64,000 bases of DNA, taken from the NCBI GenBank assembly GCA_036984305.1, contig BQWY01000001.1, positions 1,447,501 to 1,511,500 of the forward strand, given 5' to 3'. The translations under genes were made by a program, and so were the position numbers. Source of the DNA: Nitrospira sp. GTDB taxonomy: Bacteria > Nitrospirota > Nitrospiria > Nitrospirales > Nitrospiraceae. The notes under the pieces are model-generated. The model saw only the letters and a program-made list of their open reading frames with translations. It was not told the origin of the DNA and did no database searches. Below are positions 9,612 through 18,485 of this stretch, one piece after another. The stretch's first letter is position 1; every line of letters starts with the position of its first letter.

Positions 9612-9896
9612 CTACCGCAAGGACCGCGTGACACGCGCCGGCACGTCCAGCTCCATTTGATCCAGGTAGCACCAGGCCCACCGCTCGCCGCGCTCGAACG
9701 AGGCCATCACCGGATGAGTCGTCTGCGTGAAGTGTTTGGTGGCATGGCGATTGGGCGAGCTATCGCAACAGCCGACATGACCACAGGTCAGGCAGAGACG
9801 GAGATGAACCCAGGACGATCCAATTTTCAGGCATTCCTCACAGCCTTCAGTGCGAGCCGTCACGGGCTGAACAGAACCCACGTGTGCACACGACAT
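9612..9896 (-). CDS. UBP-type zinc-finger protein
   Basis: 94 residues after GGAGGTGACTC. The sequence has the spacing of the ZnF-UBP domain, best known in eukaryotic deubiquitinases: CEECLKIGSSWVHLRLCLTCGHVGCCDSSPNRHATKHF followed by HPVMASFERGERWAWCY, supplying Cys and His zinc ligands. The domain fills almost the whole protein. In bacteria it is found as a small stand-alone protein. It precedes the cNMP/TrxR-like flavoprotein in a likely two-gene operon. Whether it binds a C-terminal peptide, as in eukaryotes, is unknown. Confidence 0.88.
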   Translation of the reverse strand: MSCAHVGSVQPVTARTEGCEECLKIGSSWVHLRLCLTCGHVGCCDSSPNRHATKHFTQTTHPVMASFERGERWAWCYLDQMELDVPARVTRSLR

Positions 9897-10271
9897 GAGT
9901 CACCTCCGCGGCTGATCGTCATGAGAGGGTCTTATTCCCCCATGATCGTAATCCCTGGACCTTCGAGAATCCACTCTGTTCCAGTGGGACTGTTCCAAAC
10001 GCCATAGTCGGCCTGCGAAAGGAGACGGCAGGTTGAGCCAATCGTCACCTGGTGAGAGATCTCACAGCAGGTCCCCCTTTCTAGCTCGACTGTTCTAGCC
10101 CATGCCGAGAAGCTCATTGAGACGGCGATTGTCCCTTCGAATGCCTGTCGATTTTTCCTATCTCGTTCGACTACAAGATAAGAAGGGCGCCGCTGGCAAA
10201 GCCATGTCGGCGGTGCGGCGAAGCCGTCGGGCTACCTTATCAACCGTTATATGGAAAACGAGGAGAATGTC
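9897..10271. other. Divergent intergenic region
   Basis: Separates the UBP zinc finger (minus) from the SRPBCC protein (plus) and should hold both promoters. No clear sigma-70 promoter was identified by eye. It contains a 61-codon minus-strand frame listed separately. Confidence 0.4.
9932..10117 (-). CDS. Possible small protein, unrecognised
   Basis: 61 codons from an ATG without a clear Shine-Dalgarno. The sequence (VELERGTCCEISHQVTIGS, DYGVWNSPTGTEWILEGPG) has a balanced, protein-like composition with alternating hydrophobic residues, unlike most shadow frames. It could be a small beta-rich protein or the remnant of a larger gene. It ends 35 bases before the UBP zinc-finger gene in the same direction. 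No family was recognised. Confidence 0.35.
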   Translation of the reverse strand: MSFSAWARTVELERGTCCEISHQVTIGSTCRLLSQADYGVWNSPTGTEWILEGPGITIMGE

Positions 10272-10718
10272 ATGGGAACCAATACGATCCGGCTTCATCG
10301 CGTGTTTGGAGCAACGCCAGAGCGAGTGTATCGTGCGTTCTTGGATGCGGACGCCATGGTGAAATGGTTGCCGCCCAATGGCTTTACCGGCAAGGTGCAT
10401 CACATGGACCCCACAGTCGGTGGGAGCTTCAAGATGTCATTTACCAATTTCACGACTGGCAAGAGCCATTCGTTTGGGGGGCAGTATCTCGAGCTCGTGC
10501 CGCATGAACGGCTCCACTACACGGACAACTTCGACGATCCAAATCTGCCAGGAGAGATCCACGTGACCGTCACGCTGAAGCCAGTCTCATGCGGTACCGA
10601 GGTCCACATCCTGCAGGAGGGGGTGCCCGACGTCATCCCGGCGGAAGCCTGCTACATGGGTTGGCAAGAATCGCTGATCCTGCTTGGGAAGCTGGTCGAA
10701 GCGGAGATTTCAGACTGA
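10272..10718 (+). CDS. SRPBCC / AHSA1-type START-like protein
   Basis: 148 residues from the ATG at 10272, chosen over the one at 10251 because AGGAG lies six bases before it. The fold signature of Activator-of-Hsp90-ATPase-1-like (AHSA1) proteins is clear: HRVFGATPERVYRAFLDADAMVKWLPP, GGSFKMSFTNF, LVPHERLHYTDNFDD and the helix QESLILLGKLVEAE. These proteins form a helix-grip hydrophobic cavity; in bacteria they often relate to stress or small-molecule binding. Substrate unknown. Single gene. Confidence 0.85.
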   Translation: MGTNTIRLHRVFGATPERVYRAFLDADAMVKWLPPNGFTGKVHHMDPTVGGSFKMSFTNFTTGKSHSFGGQYLELVPHERLHYTDNFDDPNLPGEIHVTVTLKPVSCGTEVHILQEGVPDVIPAEACYMGWQESLILLGKLVEAEISD

Positions 10719-10865
10719 TTCGCACACAGCGCGGCGAAACGCTGTTCTGCGGTAAGCCGGTGCAGCTTATCACGGCATCAGTTGATGCTCCACTGGCTTA
10801 GACCCGAAAAGATTCTCATAACTTAATAGGCTTGATATAGTCCATTGTCGGAGCTGACTTCTTGC

Positions 10866-11747
10866 TCAGCGCTCCTTCCTCGATCGTGCCGCAATTCGCG
10901 ACTCGGCCGATGCCCAGCCGGCATCGAAGGAGCAGCCGTGGCGGTCGATGTCGATGACCAGGGGAGTATGATCCGACGGTAACGGTTTGCCCTTCCGCGC
11001 CTCGCGATCGATCTCGGCCCAGACCACACGGTGTTTCAAAGGCTCCGTGACGAGCAGGTGGTCGATGCGCATGCCGGCATTTTTGTGAAAGCTGCCGGCG
11101 CGATAGTCCCACCAGGTGTACCGCCCGGGTTCCGGGTGATGTAATCGGTACGCATCGGTGAATCCCATACGTGAAAGTCGCGCAAATGCTTCCCGCTCGC
11201 GATTGGACACGTGCGTGCCGCCGTGACAAGCGGCTGGGTCCCACACATCGATGTCTTCTGGCGCCACGTTGAAATCACCCCCGATGACGGCCGATGTCGT
11301 CGGAGCAACGGTCTCGGTAATCCAACGAACCAGCGTATCGAACCATAGGAGCTTCGCTTCATAAAAGGGCGAGTCCACCTGCCGGCCGTTCGGCACGTAT
11401 ACAGAGATGACCCGAACGCCGCCGCATAGGGCTGCGATCATCCTCGCCTCCGCCAGCGGTTCATCGTCACCGGTTTCAGACGTCCGTGCCGGCCGCAATG
11501 GCTCCCCAAAATTTGTGATCACGTCGTCAAGGCCGCACCGACTGGCGATGGCGACGCCGTTCCATCGACCCTCCCCATGGTGCGCCAGCTCATATCCAGC
11601 TTGCGTGAACGCTTCGACAGGTGCGTCCATATCCGCCAGCTTCGTTTCCTGCATCAGAAGCACGTCCGGCTTCGCTCGATCCAGCCACCACTTGACCTTC
11701 TCCAGGCGAGCCTTCAGGGAGTTGACGTTCCAGGTGGCGATCCGCAT
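10866..11747 (-). CDS. xth: Exodeoxyribonuclease III family AP endonuclease
   Basis: 293 residues from the ATG at 11747, with GGAGG ten bases upstream; a TTG three codons earlier is less likely. Conserved exonuclease III/EEP motifs run in order: MRIATWNVNSLKARL, LLMQETKL (metal-binding Glu), VYVPNGR (catalytic Tyr), GGDFNVAPEDIDV (Asp/Asn), DAYR, YTWWDYR, MRIDHLLVT (Asp) and PSDHTPL (His). It cuts DNA 5' to abasic sites and removes 3' blocking groups in base excision repair. The adjacent upstream gene, 42 bases away in the same direction, is a 2OG-Fe(II) oxygenase. Confidence 0.95.
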   Translation of the reverse strand: MRIATWNVNSLKARLEKVKWWLDRAKPDVLLMQETKLADMDAPVEAFTQAGYELAHHGEGRWNGVAIASRCGLDDVITNFGEPLRPARTSETGDDEPLAEARMIAALCGGVRVISVYVPNGRQVDSPFYEAKLLWFDTLVRWITETVAPTTSAVIGGDFNVAPEDIDVWDPAACHGGTHVSNREREAFARLSRMGFTDAYRLHHPEPGRYTWWDYRAGSFHKNAGMRIDHLLVTEPLKHRVVWAEIDREARKGKPLPSDHTPLVIDIDRHGCSFDAGWASAESRIAARSRKER

Positions 11748-11789
11748 GCCTAACAATCCTCCTATCGGCGTCGCGTCGTGTGGCGGCCC

Positions 11790-12506
11790 TTACTCGGCAT
11801 CGTGGAAGATGACGCCGAGCGTAACGCGTGAGCCGGAGCGAACCGTGCTCACGCCATGCCGCATGGTGACTCGGTAAACGCCTCGGCTGCCTTCTACGGG
11901 ACGGTATCGCGTCGCAAAGATCACGATTTCGCCTTGCTTGGGAGCCAAGACCTCGCCGCGCGATTGCGCCCTCGGTCGTTGCTCCACGAGCAGAAACTCA
12001 CCACCGGCAAAATCGCGTTCAGGACGACTCAGGAAGGCGGTGAGCTGCAGCGGGAACGTGACCGCTCCATAAAGATCCTGATGAAGGCAGTTATAACCCC
12101 CGGCAGTGTATCGAAGTAACAACGGCGTGGGTTTCGTCTGCCCATTCCGACGACAGAGGGCGAGCAACTTATCGTGGCTCAGCGGAAAACTATCGGATTG
12201 ACTCAATGCCCGTGCCCAAGCATTGGCGGTGACCGCAAGATGGGGATAGATGGCTTCGCGCAAGGTTTGCACCAGCGGCGGCAACGGATACGTAAAATAT
12301 TTGTACTCCCCTTCGCCCAATCGAAAGCGCTTCATGTCGATCCGACTTCGGAACAGGTGCTCATCGCTGCATAAGGCGGCGAGAGACTTGCACTCCTCAG
12401 CCGTAAGCAGCGGATGAGTTGTGGCATACCCTCGTTGCCATAAGGATGTTGTGATCGCCTTCCAGTTAAGCTGGGTCAGTCTGTCTTGGATGGTCGTGCT
12501 CATCAT
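11790..12506 (-). CDS. 2-oxoglutarate/Fe(II)-dependent oxygenase (Oxygenase-NA type)
   Basis: About 238 residues from the twin ATG at 12506/12503. The double-stranded beta-helix metal site is visible: H142-x-D144 in CLHQDLYG, the distal H217 in MRHGVSTV and the 2OG-binding R227 in SRVTLGVIFHD (numbering from 12503). The sequence resembles the small family annotated as 2OG-Fe(II) oxygenase (PF09859-like), which is not assigned a substrate. Placement upstream of exonuclease III, same strand, raises the possibility of a nucleic acid demethylase or DNA-damage link; this is inference only. Confidence 0.85.
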   Translation of the reverse strand: MMSTTIQDRLTQLNWKAITTSLWQRGYATTHPLLTAEECKSLAALCSDEHLFRSRIDMKRFRLGEGEYKYFTYPLPPLVQTLREAIYPHLAVTANAWARALSQSDSFPLSHDKLLALCRRNGQTKPTPLLLRYTAGGYNCLHQDLYGAVTFPLQLTAFLSRPERDFAGGEFLLVEQRPRAQSRGEVLAPKQGEIVIFATRYRPVEGSRGVYRVTMRHGVSTVRSGSRVTLGVIFHDAE

Positions 12507-12691
12507 GGCTTCTCTATTCCTGTCGGACACCGCTCTCGCCGATGTCGATTTTGGTCATCTCGAACGACTATCTGTCAAGAACAGCGCGTCACAGTTGACC
12601 TGGTCCCCTAATCCTTTTCCGGAATGGCACTCAGTGTCAGATCAAGACGCGTCGATCGTTCGTTCTTCGGGTACAACACTGGAGAGAAACC

Positions 12692-13300
12692 ATGAGAAAG
12701 ATCATTGCAATCACGCAAATCACCCTTGATGGCGTCATGCAGGCGCCCGGTAGCCGCGAAGAGGATCCGAGTAACGGGTTCACCTACGGAGGCTGGGCCA
12801 TGTCCTACTTGGACGATGGCCTGAACCGCGCCATTAGCGAGACAATCACCGGTGAGTTCGACATGCTTTTGGGGCGCCGGACCTATGAGATCTTTGCTGC
12901 CTATTGGCCGAACCAGGGCGACAACCCGATCGCCAAGGCGTTCAACAAGGCCACGAAATACGTCGTCACGCACAGCCTCGACCGCTTTGAGTGGTTGAAA
13001 TCGCAGCGTCTCGGCGGCGATGTGGTTGAAGAGGTCCGCCAGTTTAAGGGATCGGAGGGGCCGGCGTTGCATATCTGGGGCAGCAGCGAATTGCTGCAGA
13101 CGCTGATCATTGCCGAACTCGTCGACGAATATCGCATCTGGGTATTTCCGCTGGTGCTTGGAGAAGGAAAGCGGCTGCTCGAGAACGGCGTGCCGCCGTT
13201 CAGCCTCGCTCTAGTTAAGACGCGAAGCACGCCCACAGGTGTCCTCGTCAACACGTACCATCCAGATGGTCCTCCAAGAACAAGTGCGATGGCGATATAG
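12692..13300 (+). CDS. Dihydrofolate reductase-like (RibD C-terminal domain) protein
   Basis: 202 residues after GGAGAG. The order MRKIIAITQITLDGVMQAPG, GGWAMSYLDD, MLLGRRTYEIFAAYWP, KYVVTHSL, LHIWGSSELLQTLI and RIWVFPLVLGEGKRLLENG follows the RibD-C/DHFR-like family of NADPH-dependent reductases of unknown substrate, such as YwjB-like proteins. It is not a true folA. Single gene, divergent from the 2OG oxygenase with 185 bases between starts. Confidence 0.88.
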   Translation: MRKIIAITQITLDGVMQAPGSREEDPSNGFTYGGWAMSYLDDGLNRAISETITGEFDMLLGRRTYEIFAAYWPNQGDNPIAKAFNKATKYVVTHSLDRFEWLKSQRLGGDVVEEVRQFKGSEGPALHIWGSSELLQTLIIAELVDEYRIWVFPLVLGEGKRLLENGVPPFSLALVKTRSTPTGVLVNTYHPDGPPRTSAMAI

Positions 13301-13429
13301 AGAGATGTGTTGCAACATTCGCGCTCATTGCGTAGCGCTCGACGTCGGTTAGCGGCCTAGCATCACCTCCAGTGGGGAAGTGGTGCACCAAGGCAAACGC
13401 AACATTATCCCGCAGGAAGGAGATCGATC

Positions 13430-14203
13430 ATGACTATGCTGACAAAGCACAAGAGAGGGACTCGTCAAGAGTGGCTTGCCGCACGGCTTGACCTCCTCAA
13501 GGCGGAGAAGGCTCTCACGCGACGCAGCGATGAGGTTGCGGAGCAGCGGCAGGCACTGCCGTGGGTTCGCATCGACAAAGAGTATCGTTTTGAGACCGAC
13601 GAGGCAAACGCCTCCCTGGTTGACCTCTTTCGAGGGCGCTCGCAGCTCCTCGTGTATCACTTTATGTTCGGGCCGGACTACAAAGCGGGCTGTCCGTCCT
13701 GCTCGGCAATTGCGGATGGTTTCAACGGCATTGTCGTGCACCTGGCCTACCATGATGTCATGCTGTGGGCCGTCTCGCGTGCGCCGCTCGCGAAGCTGCA
13801 GGCGTACAAACGGCGGATGGGATGGACGTTTCCGTGGGCATCTTCTCTCAGCGGCGATTTCAACTTCGACTTTAACGTCTCGTTTACCGAGGACGAACAG
13901 GGTAAGGGGAACATCGAGTATAACTACGAGTTGGGCGGCCACGCCATGGACGCGACGTCAGCACCAGAGTCGGTCACCCAATTGGCGGTCGTATGTGGAA
14001 CCGACGCGTCCACGTACTCACGCGATCGGCCGGGCATGAGTGCATTCGCGCTCGAGGATGGCGTCGTGTATCACACCTATTCCACCTATTCACGCGGCGT
14101 GGATGCCATTTGGAGCATGTATCCGTGGCTCGACCGTGCCCCTCAGGGACGCAACGAGACCGGTGTCTGGTGGCGGCGCCACGATGAATATGATGAGCGG
14201 TAA
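13430..14203 (+). CDS. DUF899 thioredoxin-like protein
   Basis: 257 residues after AAGGAGATCGATC. The DUF899 pattern is clear: ARLDLLKAEKALTRRSDEVAEQRQALPWVRIDKEY, LLVYHFMFGPDYKAGCPSCSAIADGF, WTFPWASSLSGDFNFDFN and VYHTYSTYSRGVD. The GCPSCS segment is the thioredoxin-fold CxxC position and may be redox active. The family is predicted to be a dithiol-disulfide isomerase-like protein but has no proven role. Single gene following the DHFR-like gene on the same strand. Confidence 0.9.
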   Translation: MTMLTKHKRGTRQEWLAARLDLLKAEKALTRRSDEVAEQRQALPWVRIDKEYRFETDEANASLVDLFRGRSQLLVYHFMFGPDYKAGCPSCSAIADGFNGIVVHLAYHDVMLWAVSRAPLAKLQAYKRRMGWTFPWASSLSGDFNFDFNVSFTEDEQGKGNIEYNYELGGHAMDATSAPESVTQLAVVCGTDASTYSRDRPGMSAFALEDGVVYHTYSTYSRGVDAIWSMYPWLDRAPQGRNETGVWWRRHDEYDER

Positions 14204-14433
14204 ACCGATAGCCGTGAATATATGGTACGGCGGGAAAATGAGTCATGAACTCGGATGCGCTTCGATTATGCCTGGGCGCTTCTTGATGACAGCTGTAAGA
14301 AGCAAAGCTTGATCGGCAGAATGAGCGTCGCCTCGGAGAGGCATGGACTCCTATTCCTGTGGATCCAACAACCACTAGTGCTGTATGTGAGAGAGAATAT
14401 TTGGTCTCCACGCAGGAAGGGAGCAAAAGTATC

Positions 14434-15456
14434 TTACGGAAACAACAGTGTCTTGATCGCGCGACGCTCGTCCATCGCGCGGTAGCCTTCGGCCACTTGG
14501 TCGAGCGGCAGCGTCAGGTCGAAGACTTTGCCGGGGTGGATCTGTCCCATCCAGACCAAGTCGATCAGCTTGGGGAGGTAGCGGCGTACGGGGGCAGGCC
14601 CGCCGTGGAGGTGAATTTCTGCAAAAAACAACTCGTCGCCGGAGAGCTGCACGCCGTGCGCAACACCGACGTAGCCGACGTACCCGCCGGCACGCGTGCA
14701 GCGGATCGCCTGCATCATCGATTCCTGCGTGCCCACGGCTTCGACCACAGAGTGAGCCCCGAGCCCACCGGTGAGGTCCTTGATCTGTGCCACGCCCGCG
14801 TCGCCCCGCTCGCCTATGATGTCGGTCGCGCCGAACTCACGCGCGAGCTTCTGTCTCTTCTCGTGCCGGCTCATTGCAATGATCCGTTCGGCACCGAGTT
14901 GCTTCGCGGCGAGCACCGCACAAAGGCCAACCGCCCCGTCGCCGACAACGGCCACGGTCTTGCCGGGGCCGACGGCCGCCGCGTCGGCAGCAAACCAACC
15001 AGTACCGAGGACATCGGAAGTCGCGAGTAGGCTGGGAACCAGGTCTGTTGATGGAATGTCCGGCGTCGCAACCAACGTACCATCTGCCAGCGGGACGCGT
15101 AGCAGTGGCGCCTGGGCGCCGCCCGCCCCCACGTATTCGGCGTGGACGCAGCGGCTTTGATACCCCGCGCTGCAAATGGCGCAGGTATTGTCGGAGGCAA
15201 AGAACGAGCCGACGACAAACTGACCGCGCCTGACCGTCTTCACCTCGTTCCCAACTTCCTCGACGATGCCGCAGTACTCGTGCCCCATCGGCGTGGGCTG
15301 CTCCGACGCCTCGATACCGCGGTACGGCCATAGATCGGATCCGCAAATGCAGGTGGCCGAGAGGCGAAGGATGACGTCGGTCGGTGCGAGGATCTTGGCG
15401 TCTTCCCTCTCGACATAACGAATGTCGCGCGGACCATAGAGTATGGCACCTCTCAT
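14434..15456 (-). CDS. Zinc-dependent alcohol dehydrogenase family protein
   Basis: 340 residues from the ATG at 15456, preceded by GGAAGGAGGG; an upstream ATG at 15480 has no such site. Medium-chain dehydrogenase/reductase layout: catalytic zinc site in CICGSDLWPYRG and GHEYCGIVEEVG; structural zinc cysteines in ASDNTCAICSAGYQSRC; Rossmann motif VVGDGAVGLCAVLAAKQLGA. C-terminus HPGKVFDLTLPLDQVAEGYRAMDERRAIK is typical. It probably oxidises an alcohol or glutathione adduct with NAD(P). The cupin pseudogene begins 52 bases upstream on the same strand. Confidence 0.92.
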   Translation of the reverse strand: MRGAILYGPRDIRYVEREDAKILAPTDVILRLSATCICGSDLWPYRGIEASEQPTPMGHEYCGIVEEVGNEVKTVRRGQFVVGSFFASDNTCAICSAGYQSRCVHAEYVGAGGAQAPLLRVPLADGTLVATPDIPSTDLVPSLLATSDVLGTGWFAADAAAVGPGKTVAVVGDGAVGLCAVLAAKQLGAERIIAMSRHEKRQKLAREFGATDIIGERGDAGVAQIKDLTGGLGAHSVVEAVGTQESMMQAIRCTRAGGYVGYVGVAHGVQLSGDELFFAEIHLHGGPAPVRRYLPKLIDLVWMGQIHPGKVFDLTLPLDQVAEGYRAMDERRAIKTLLFP

Positions 15457-15508
15457 GATTGCCCTCCTTCCGAATGACATGCTCCTTCGTGTGCTGCGAT
15501 GTGTCGAA

Positions 15509-15920
15509 CTACTCGGCTGTTGCTCCGGCTCGGTATTGTTCGTCGCTCACTTTTTCCATCCAGTCCACAACCTTACCGTCGAGCTGCTCCTGAATGGCGA
15601 TATGCGTCATGGCCGTGGTGGATGTCGCCCCGTGCCAATGTTTTTTATTTGGCGGGCATGATATCACGTCCCCCGGCTGAATCCTCCTGATCGGACCTCC
15701 CCAGTATTGGACCAGGCCGCAGGCGGATGTGACCATCAAGTGTCTGACCAAGCGGATGGGTGTGCCACGCTGTCCGAGCACCCGGTTCGAACGTGACGCG
15801 TGCACCGGTCGAACGCGCAGGCTCATTGGCTTGAAATAAAGGATCGATGCGCACCGTGCCGGTAAACCAATCGGCCGGTCCTTTGGACGACGGTTGCGAA
15901 CCGATTCGCTTGATCTCCAT
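15509..15920 (-). pseudogene. Cupin-domain protein, frameshifted
   Basis: Starts at 15920 after AAAGGAG ([26 protein letters not shown]). The first half holds cupin motif 1 ([14 protein letters not shown]). At about 15737 one extra base shifts the frame; skipping it continues as [24 protein letters not shown] and cupin motif 2 ([19 protein letters not shown]) with a normal end ([13 protein letters not shown]). The intact protein would be about 136 residues, a quercetin-type/carboxymuconolactone-associated cupin. As read, translation stops early after a garbled tail. Not at a homopolymer, so a genuine mutation is plausible. Confidence 0.8.
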
Positions 15921-16364
15921 GTCATTCTCCTTTGACTTAGCGATTTCTGCTGTGCCTGAGCCAATAGCGGTGCGCGGTAGACCTGCTATCAGCGGCGAGT
16001 CCGTGTGATGTATCTGCGCCCATAGAGCGCTCGACCATGTCAGGCGTGCGGGCCGAGGTGGCAATTGTTACATGAGCGTACCGTCGATGACCCACCCTGT
16101 CGCCGAGGTATTACCCCAGCGACTGATCCGACCGGCGACCATCGCGACCATCATCCCATAAGAATGACCTCATTCTGCACGGAACTGATGCCTCCGGTAG
16201 ACAGGCTGTTCGTCAAGCGCTTTCTGGGCACTCGAGAATCACCGAGCAGCATTCATCGCGGCGCTACAGCCGTATACACCGATCTACTGAGGCTTGACCG
16301 TTGCCGGGTGGCGACCTTGAAACGGTCACATGTGAGTCGGCATGATGAAGCCGAGGCAATGACC
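15921..16364. other. Divergent intergenic region upstream of mutM
   Basis: About 440 bases between the cupin pseudogene (minus) and mutM (plus). The mutM frame stays open back to 16065, but that portion has no start-site support and reads as low-quality sequence. No structured RNA or repeat was recognised. Confidence 0.4.
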
Positions 16365-17174
16365 ATGCCGGAACTTCCCGACGTCGAGGTCTTCAGGAAA
16401 TATCTTCGGTCACGGGCGCTGCACCGGTGTATTCGCACGATCCAGGTTCTAACACCTCGTCTAGTCCAGAACGTTGGCGTGAAGAGCCTTCAGCGGCGCT
16501 TGCAAGGAAGACAATTCGTCTCGACCCAACGCCATGGTAAGTACCTGTTTCTCAGACTTGATCGTGGAGGATGGCTGCTGCTGCATTTCGGCATGACGGG
16601 CTATCCGGTCGTCTCCAAGGACCTAGTATGTTCCTCTGATCATGCTCACCTGCGGATACAATTCAGCGATGGAAGAACTTTCGCCTACTTCGACCCTCGC
16701 AAATTGGGACGAATCGGACTTGTAAATGAACCCTCTGAATTGATTCGAGCCAAAAATCTGGGGCCTGACGCTCGAACGGTGGATCGAGTACAGTTTCGCC
16801 GCCAGCTGCAGCAAAAGAAGGCCCACGCCAAGGCGGCACTCATGGACCAGCAGACGCTCGCAGGTATTGGGAATGTGTACGCGGATGAGATCCTATTCCG
16901 TGCCGGCGTTTCCCCGCTGGCTCGTCTGACGGATGCGACGCGGGCGACATGGAACGTGTTGTATCGCGCGATGCAGCACGTGTGGAAGGAGGCCATCCGG
17001 AAGGGAGCGGATCCTTCGCATTTGCCGAGAACGTACCTGCTTCCCCATCGCCATCCCGGCGGCCATTGTCCACGCTGCCATCGTCCGCTCCGAACCATCA
17101 AGGTACATGGGCGGACCACTTATTATTGCCCCCGTGATCAACGAAGCGTGAATCGAAAGGATTCTCGTCAGTGA
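16365..17174 (+). CDS. mutM: Formamidopyrimidine-DNA glycosylase
   Basis: 269 residues. The start at 16365 is fixed by chemistry: it gives the mature N-terminus PELPDVEV, where Pro2 is the catalytic nucleophile and Glu3 the general acid. Other landmarks are LLLHFGMTGY, the YFDPRKLGRI segment, the helix-two-turn-helix DQQTLAGIGNVYADEILFRAGVSPL, and the C-terminal zinc finger CPRCHRPLRTIKVHGRTTYYCPRDQ with four cysteines. It removes oxidised purines such as 8-oxoguanine in base excision repair. Only a weak ribosome-binding site precedes the ATG. Confidence 0.95.
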   Translation: MPELPDVEVFRKYLRSRALHRCIRTIQVLTPRLVQNVGVKSLQRRLQGRQFVSTQRHGKYLFLRLDRGGWLLLHFGMTGYPVVSKDLVCSSDHAHLRIQFSDGRTFAYFDPRKLGRIGLVNEPSELIRAKNLGPDARTVDRVQFRRQLQQKKAHAKAALMDQQTLAGIGNVYADEILFRAGVSPLARLTDATRATWNVLYRAMQHVWKEAIRKGADPSHLPRTYLLPHRHPGGHCPRCHRPLRTIKVHGRTTYYCPRDQRSVNRKDSRQ

Positions 17175-17292
17175 TCGTCGCGGCTGCCGCAGCGGAGCGT
17201 GATGTGAATAATTCGATCTTGGTCTATGAGGGACGTCGAGGCCCATCATTCTGTGATAGCCCAACGGACGAGCGCCCGATGCGCGTTGGCTG

Positions 17293-18411
17293 CTAGGGCT
17301 CCCTGTAGCTGACCCGATAGATCACGCCCGCCGAATCGTCAGAAATCAGCAGCGCCCCATCGGGCATGACCAGCACATCAACGGGGCGTCCCCAAGGTTT
17401 CTCCCCCTGAAGCCAGCCTTCCGCGAAGACGGAGTAGCGAAGGGTTCCCTGGTCATCCCGCGACGCGAGAGTAATCCGATAGCCAATTTTGCTGCTGCGA
17501 TTCCAGGAGCCATGTTCCGCAATGAAAATTTGATTGCGGTATTCCTGAGGGAACATCGTGCCCGTGTAGAAACGCATGCCCAGCGCGGCGACGTGCGGCC
17601 CCAGTCTGAGAGCGGGTGGAGTAAACTTGTGACAGGTGTGGTGGTCGCCATACTCCGGGTCTTTGATCGTGCCGCCATGGCAATAGGGATATCCAAAGTG
17701 GAGGCCGGCTTTCGTGGCATGATTCAGCTCATCAGGAGGCTGATTGTCCCCCAAATAGTCGCGACCGTTCTCCGTGAACCACAGGTTGTGCGTCTCCGGA
17801 TCCCAGTCGAATCCGACCGAGTTCCGCACCCCGCGCGCGACGATTTCGTAGCTGCTTCCATCCGGAGTGATACGGGAAAGCATCGCATAACGATCGGGAT
17901 CGGGCTCGCAGATGTTACAGGGGGCCCCGACGGGGACGTACAGCTTGCCGTCCGGACCGAAGGCGATGAATTTCCACCCATGTGCCCTGTCCTTGGGGAA
18001 TCGGTCTGTGATGGTCACGGGTGACGGTGGGTTCGTGAGCCGCTGCTCGATGTCGTCGAACCGCATGATCCGATCGACAGCGGAGACATACAGGGAACCC
18101 TTTTGAAAGGCGACACCCACGGGCATGCGCAATCCGCTGGCTATCGTCAGTACCGTATCGGCCCGGTGATCTCCATCTTTGTCGATGACCGCATAGACGT
18201 CGCCCTGCGCCTTTGTGCCAACGAAGAGCGTCCCATTCTTTCCGAGGGCCATGCCGCGGGCGTTTGGAACATTGTGTGCATAGAGCTCAATGGTGAAGCC
18301 GGGTGGTAGCTTGATGGTTTCTATTGGAAGCGCGGCCGCGAGGCTCGGGTTGGCCGTGAACAGTAGGATCAGGGAGAAGAATAACGGCAACATCATGTGA
18401 TATGGACCCAT
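17293..18411 (-). CDS. PQQ-type glucose/sorbosone dehydrogenase-like exported protein
   Basis: About 372 residues from 18411; upstream codons to 18465 are possible but lack a ribosome-binding site. A signal peptide (MMLPLFFSLILLFTANPSLAA) is followed by a six-bladed propeller with repeated motifs: ARGMALGKNGTLFVGT, GVAFQKGSLYVSAVDRI, WKFIAFGPDGKLYVPVGAPCNIC, GVRNSVGFDWDPETHNLWFTENGRD, FIAEHGSWNRS and PVDVLVMPDGALLISDDSAG. This matches soluble aldose/L-sorbosone dehydrogenases, periplasmic enzymes. PQQ use and sugar preference are inferred from family only. It lies downstream of, and in line with, the Rieske/FAD reductase. Confidence 0.88.
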   Translation of the reverse strand: MGPYHMMLPLFFSLILLFTANPSLAAALPIETIKLPPGFTIELYAHNVPNARGMALGKNGTLFVGTKAQGDVYAVIDKDGDHRADTVLTIASGLRMPVGVAFQKGSLYVSAVDRIMRFDDIEQRLTNPPSPVTITDRFPKDRAHGWKFIAFGPDGKLYVPVGAPCNICEPDPDRYAMLSRITPDGSSYEIVARGVRNSVGFDWDPETHNLWFTENGRDYLGDNQPPDELNHATKAGLHFGYPYCHGGTIKDPEYGDHHTCHKFTPPALRLGPHVAALGMRFYTGTMFPQEYRNQIFIAEHGSWNRSSKIGYRITLASRDDQGTLRYSVFAEGWLQGEKPWGRPVDVLVMPDGALLISDDSAGVIYRVSYREP

Positions 18412-18485
18412 GGTCAGATCAGGGCTGCGGAGCCGTCCCACCGGGACGCGAGACGGACGGTACATCAGTCTGTGATGAGCTGAAC

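Noticed and set aside
14204-14433. Plus-strand frames between DUF899 and alcohol dehydrogenase genes
   Set aside because: No ribosome-binding site and no protein-like sequence.
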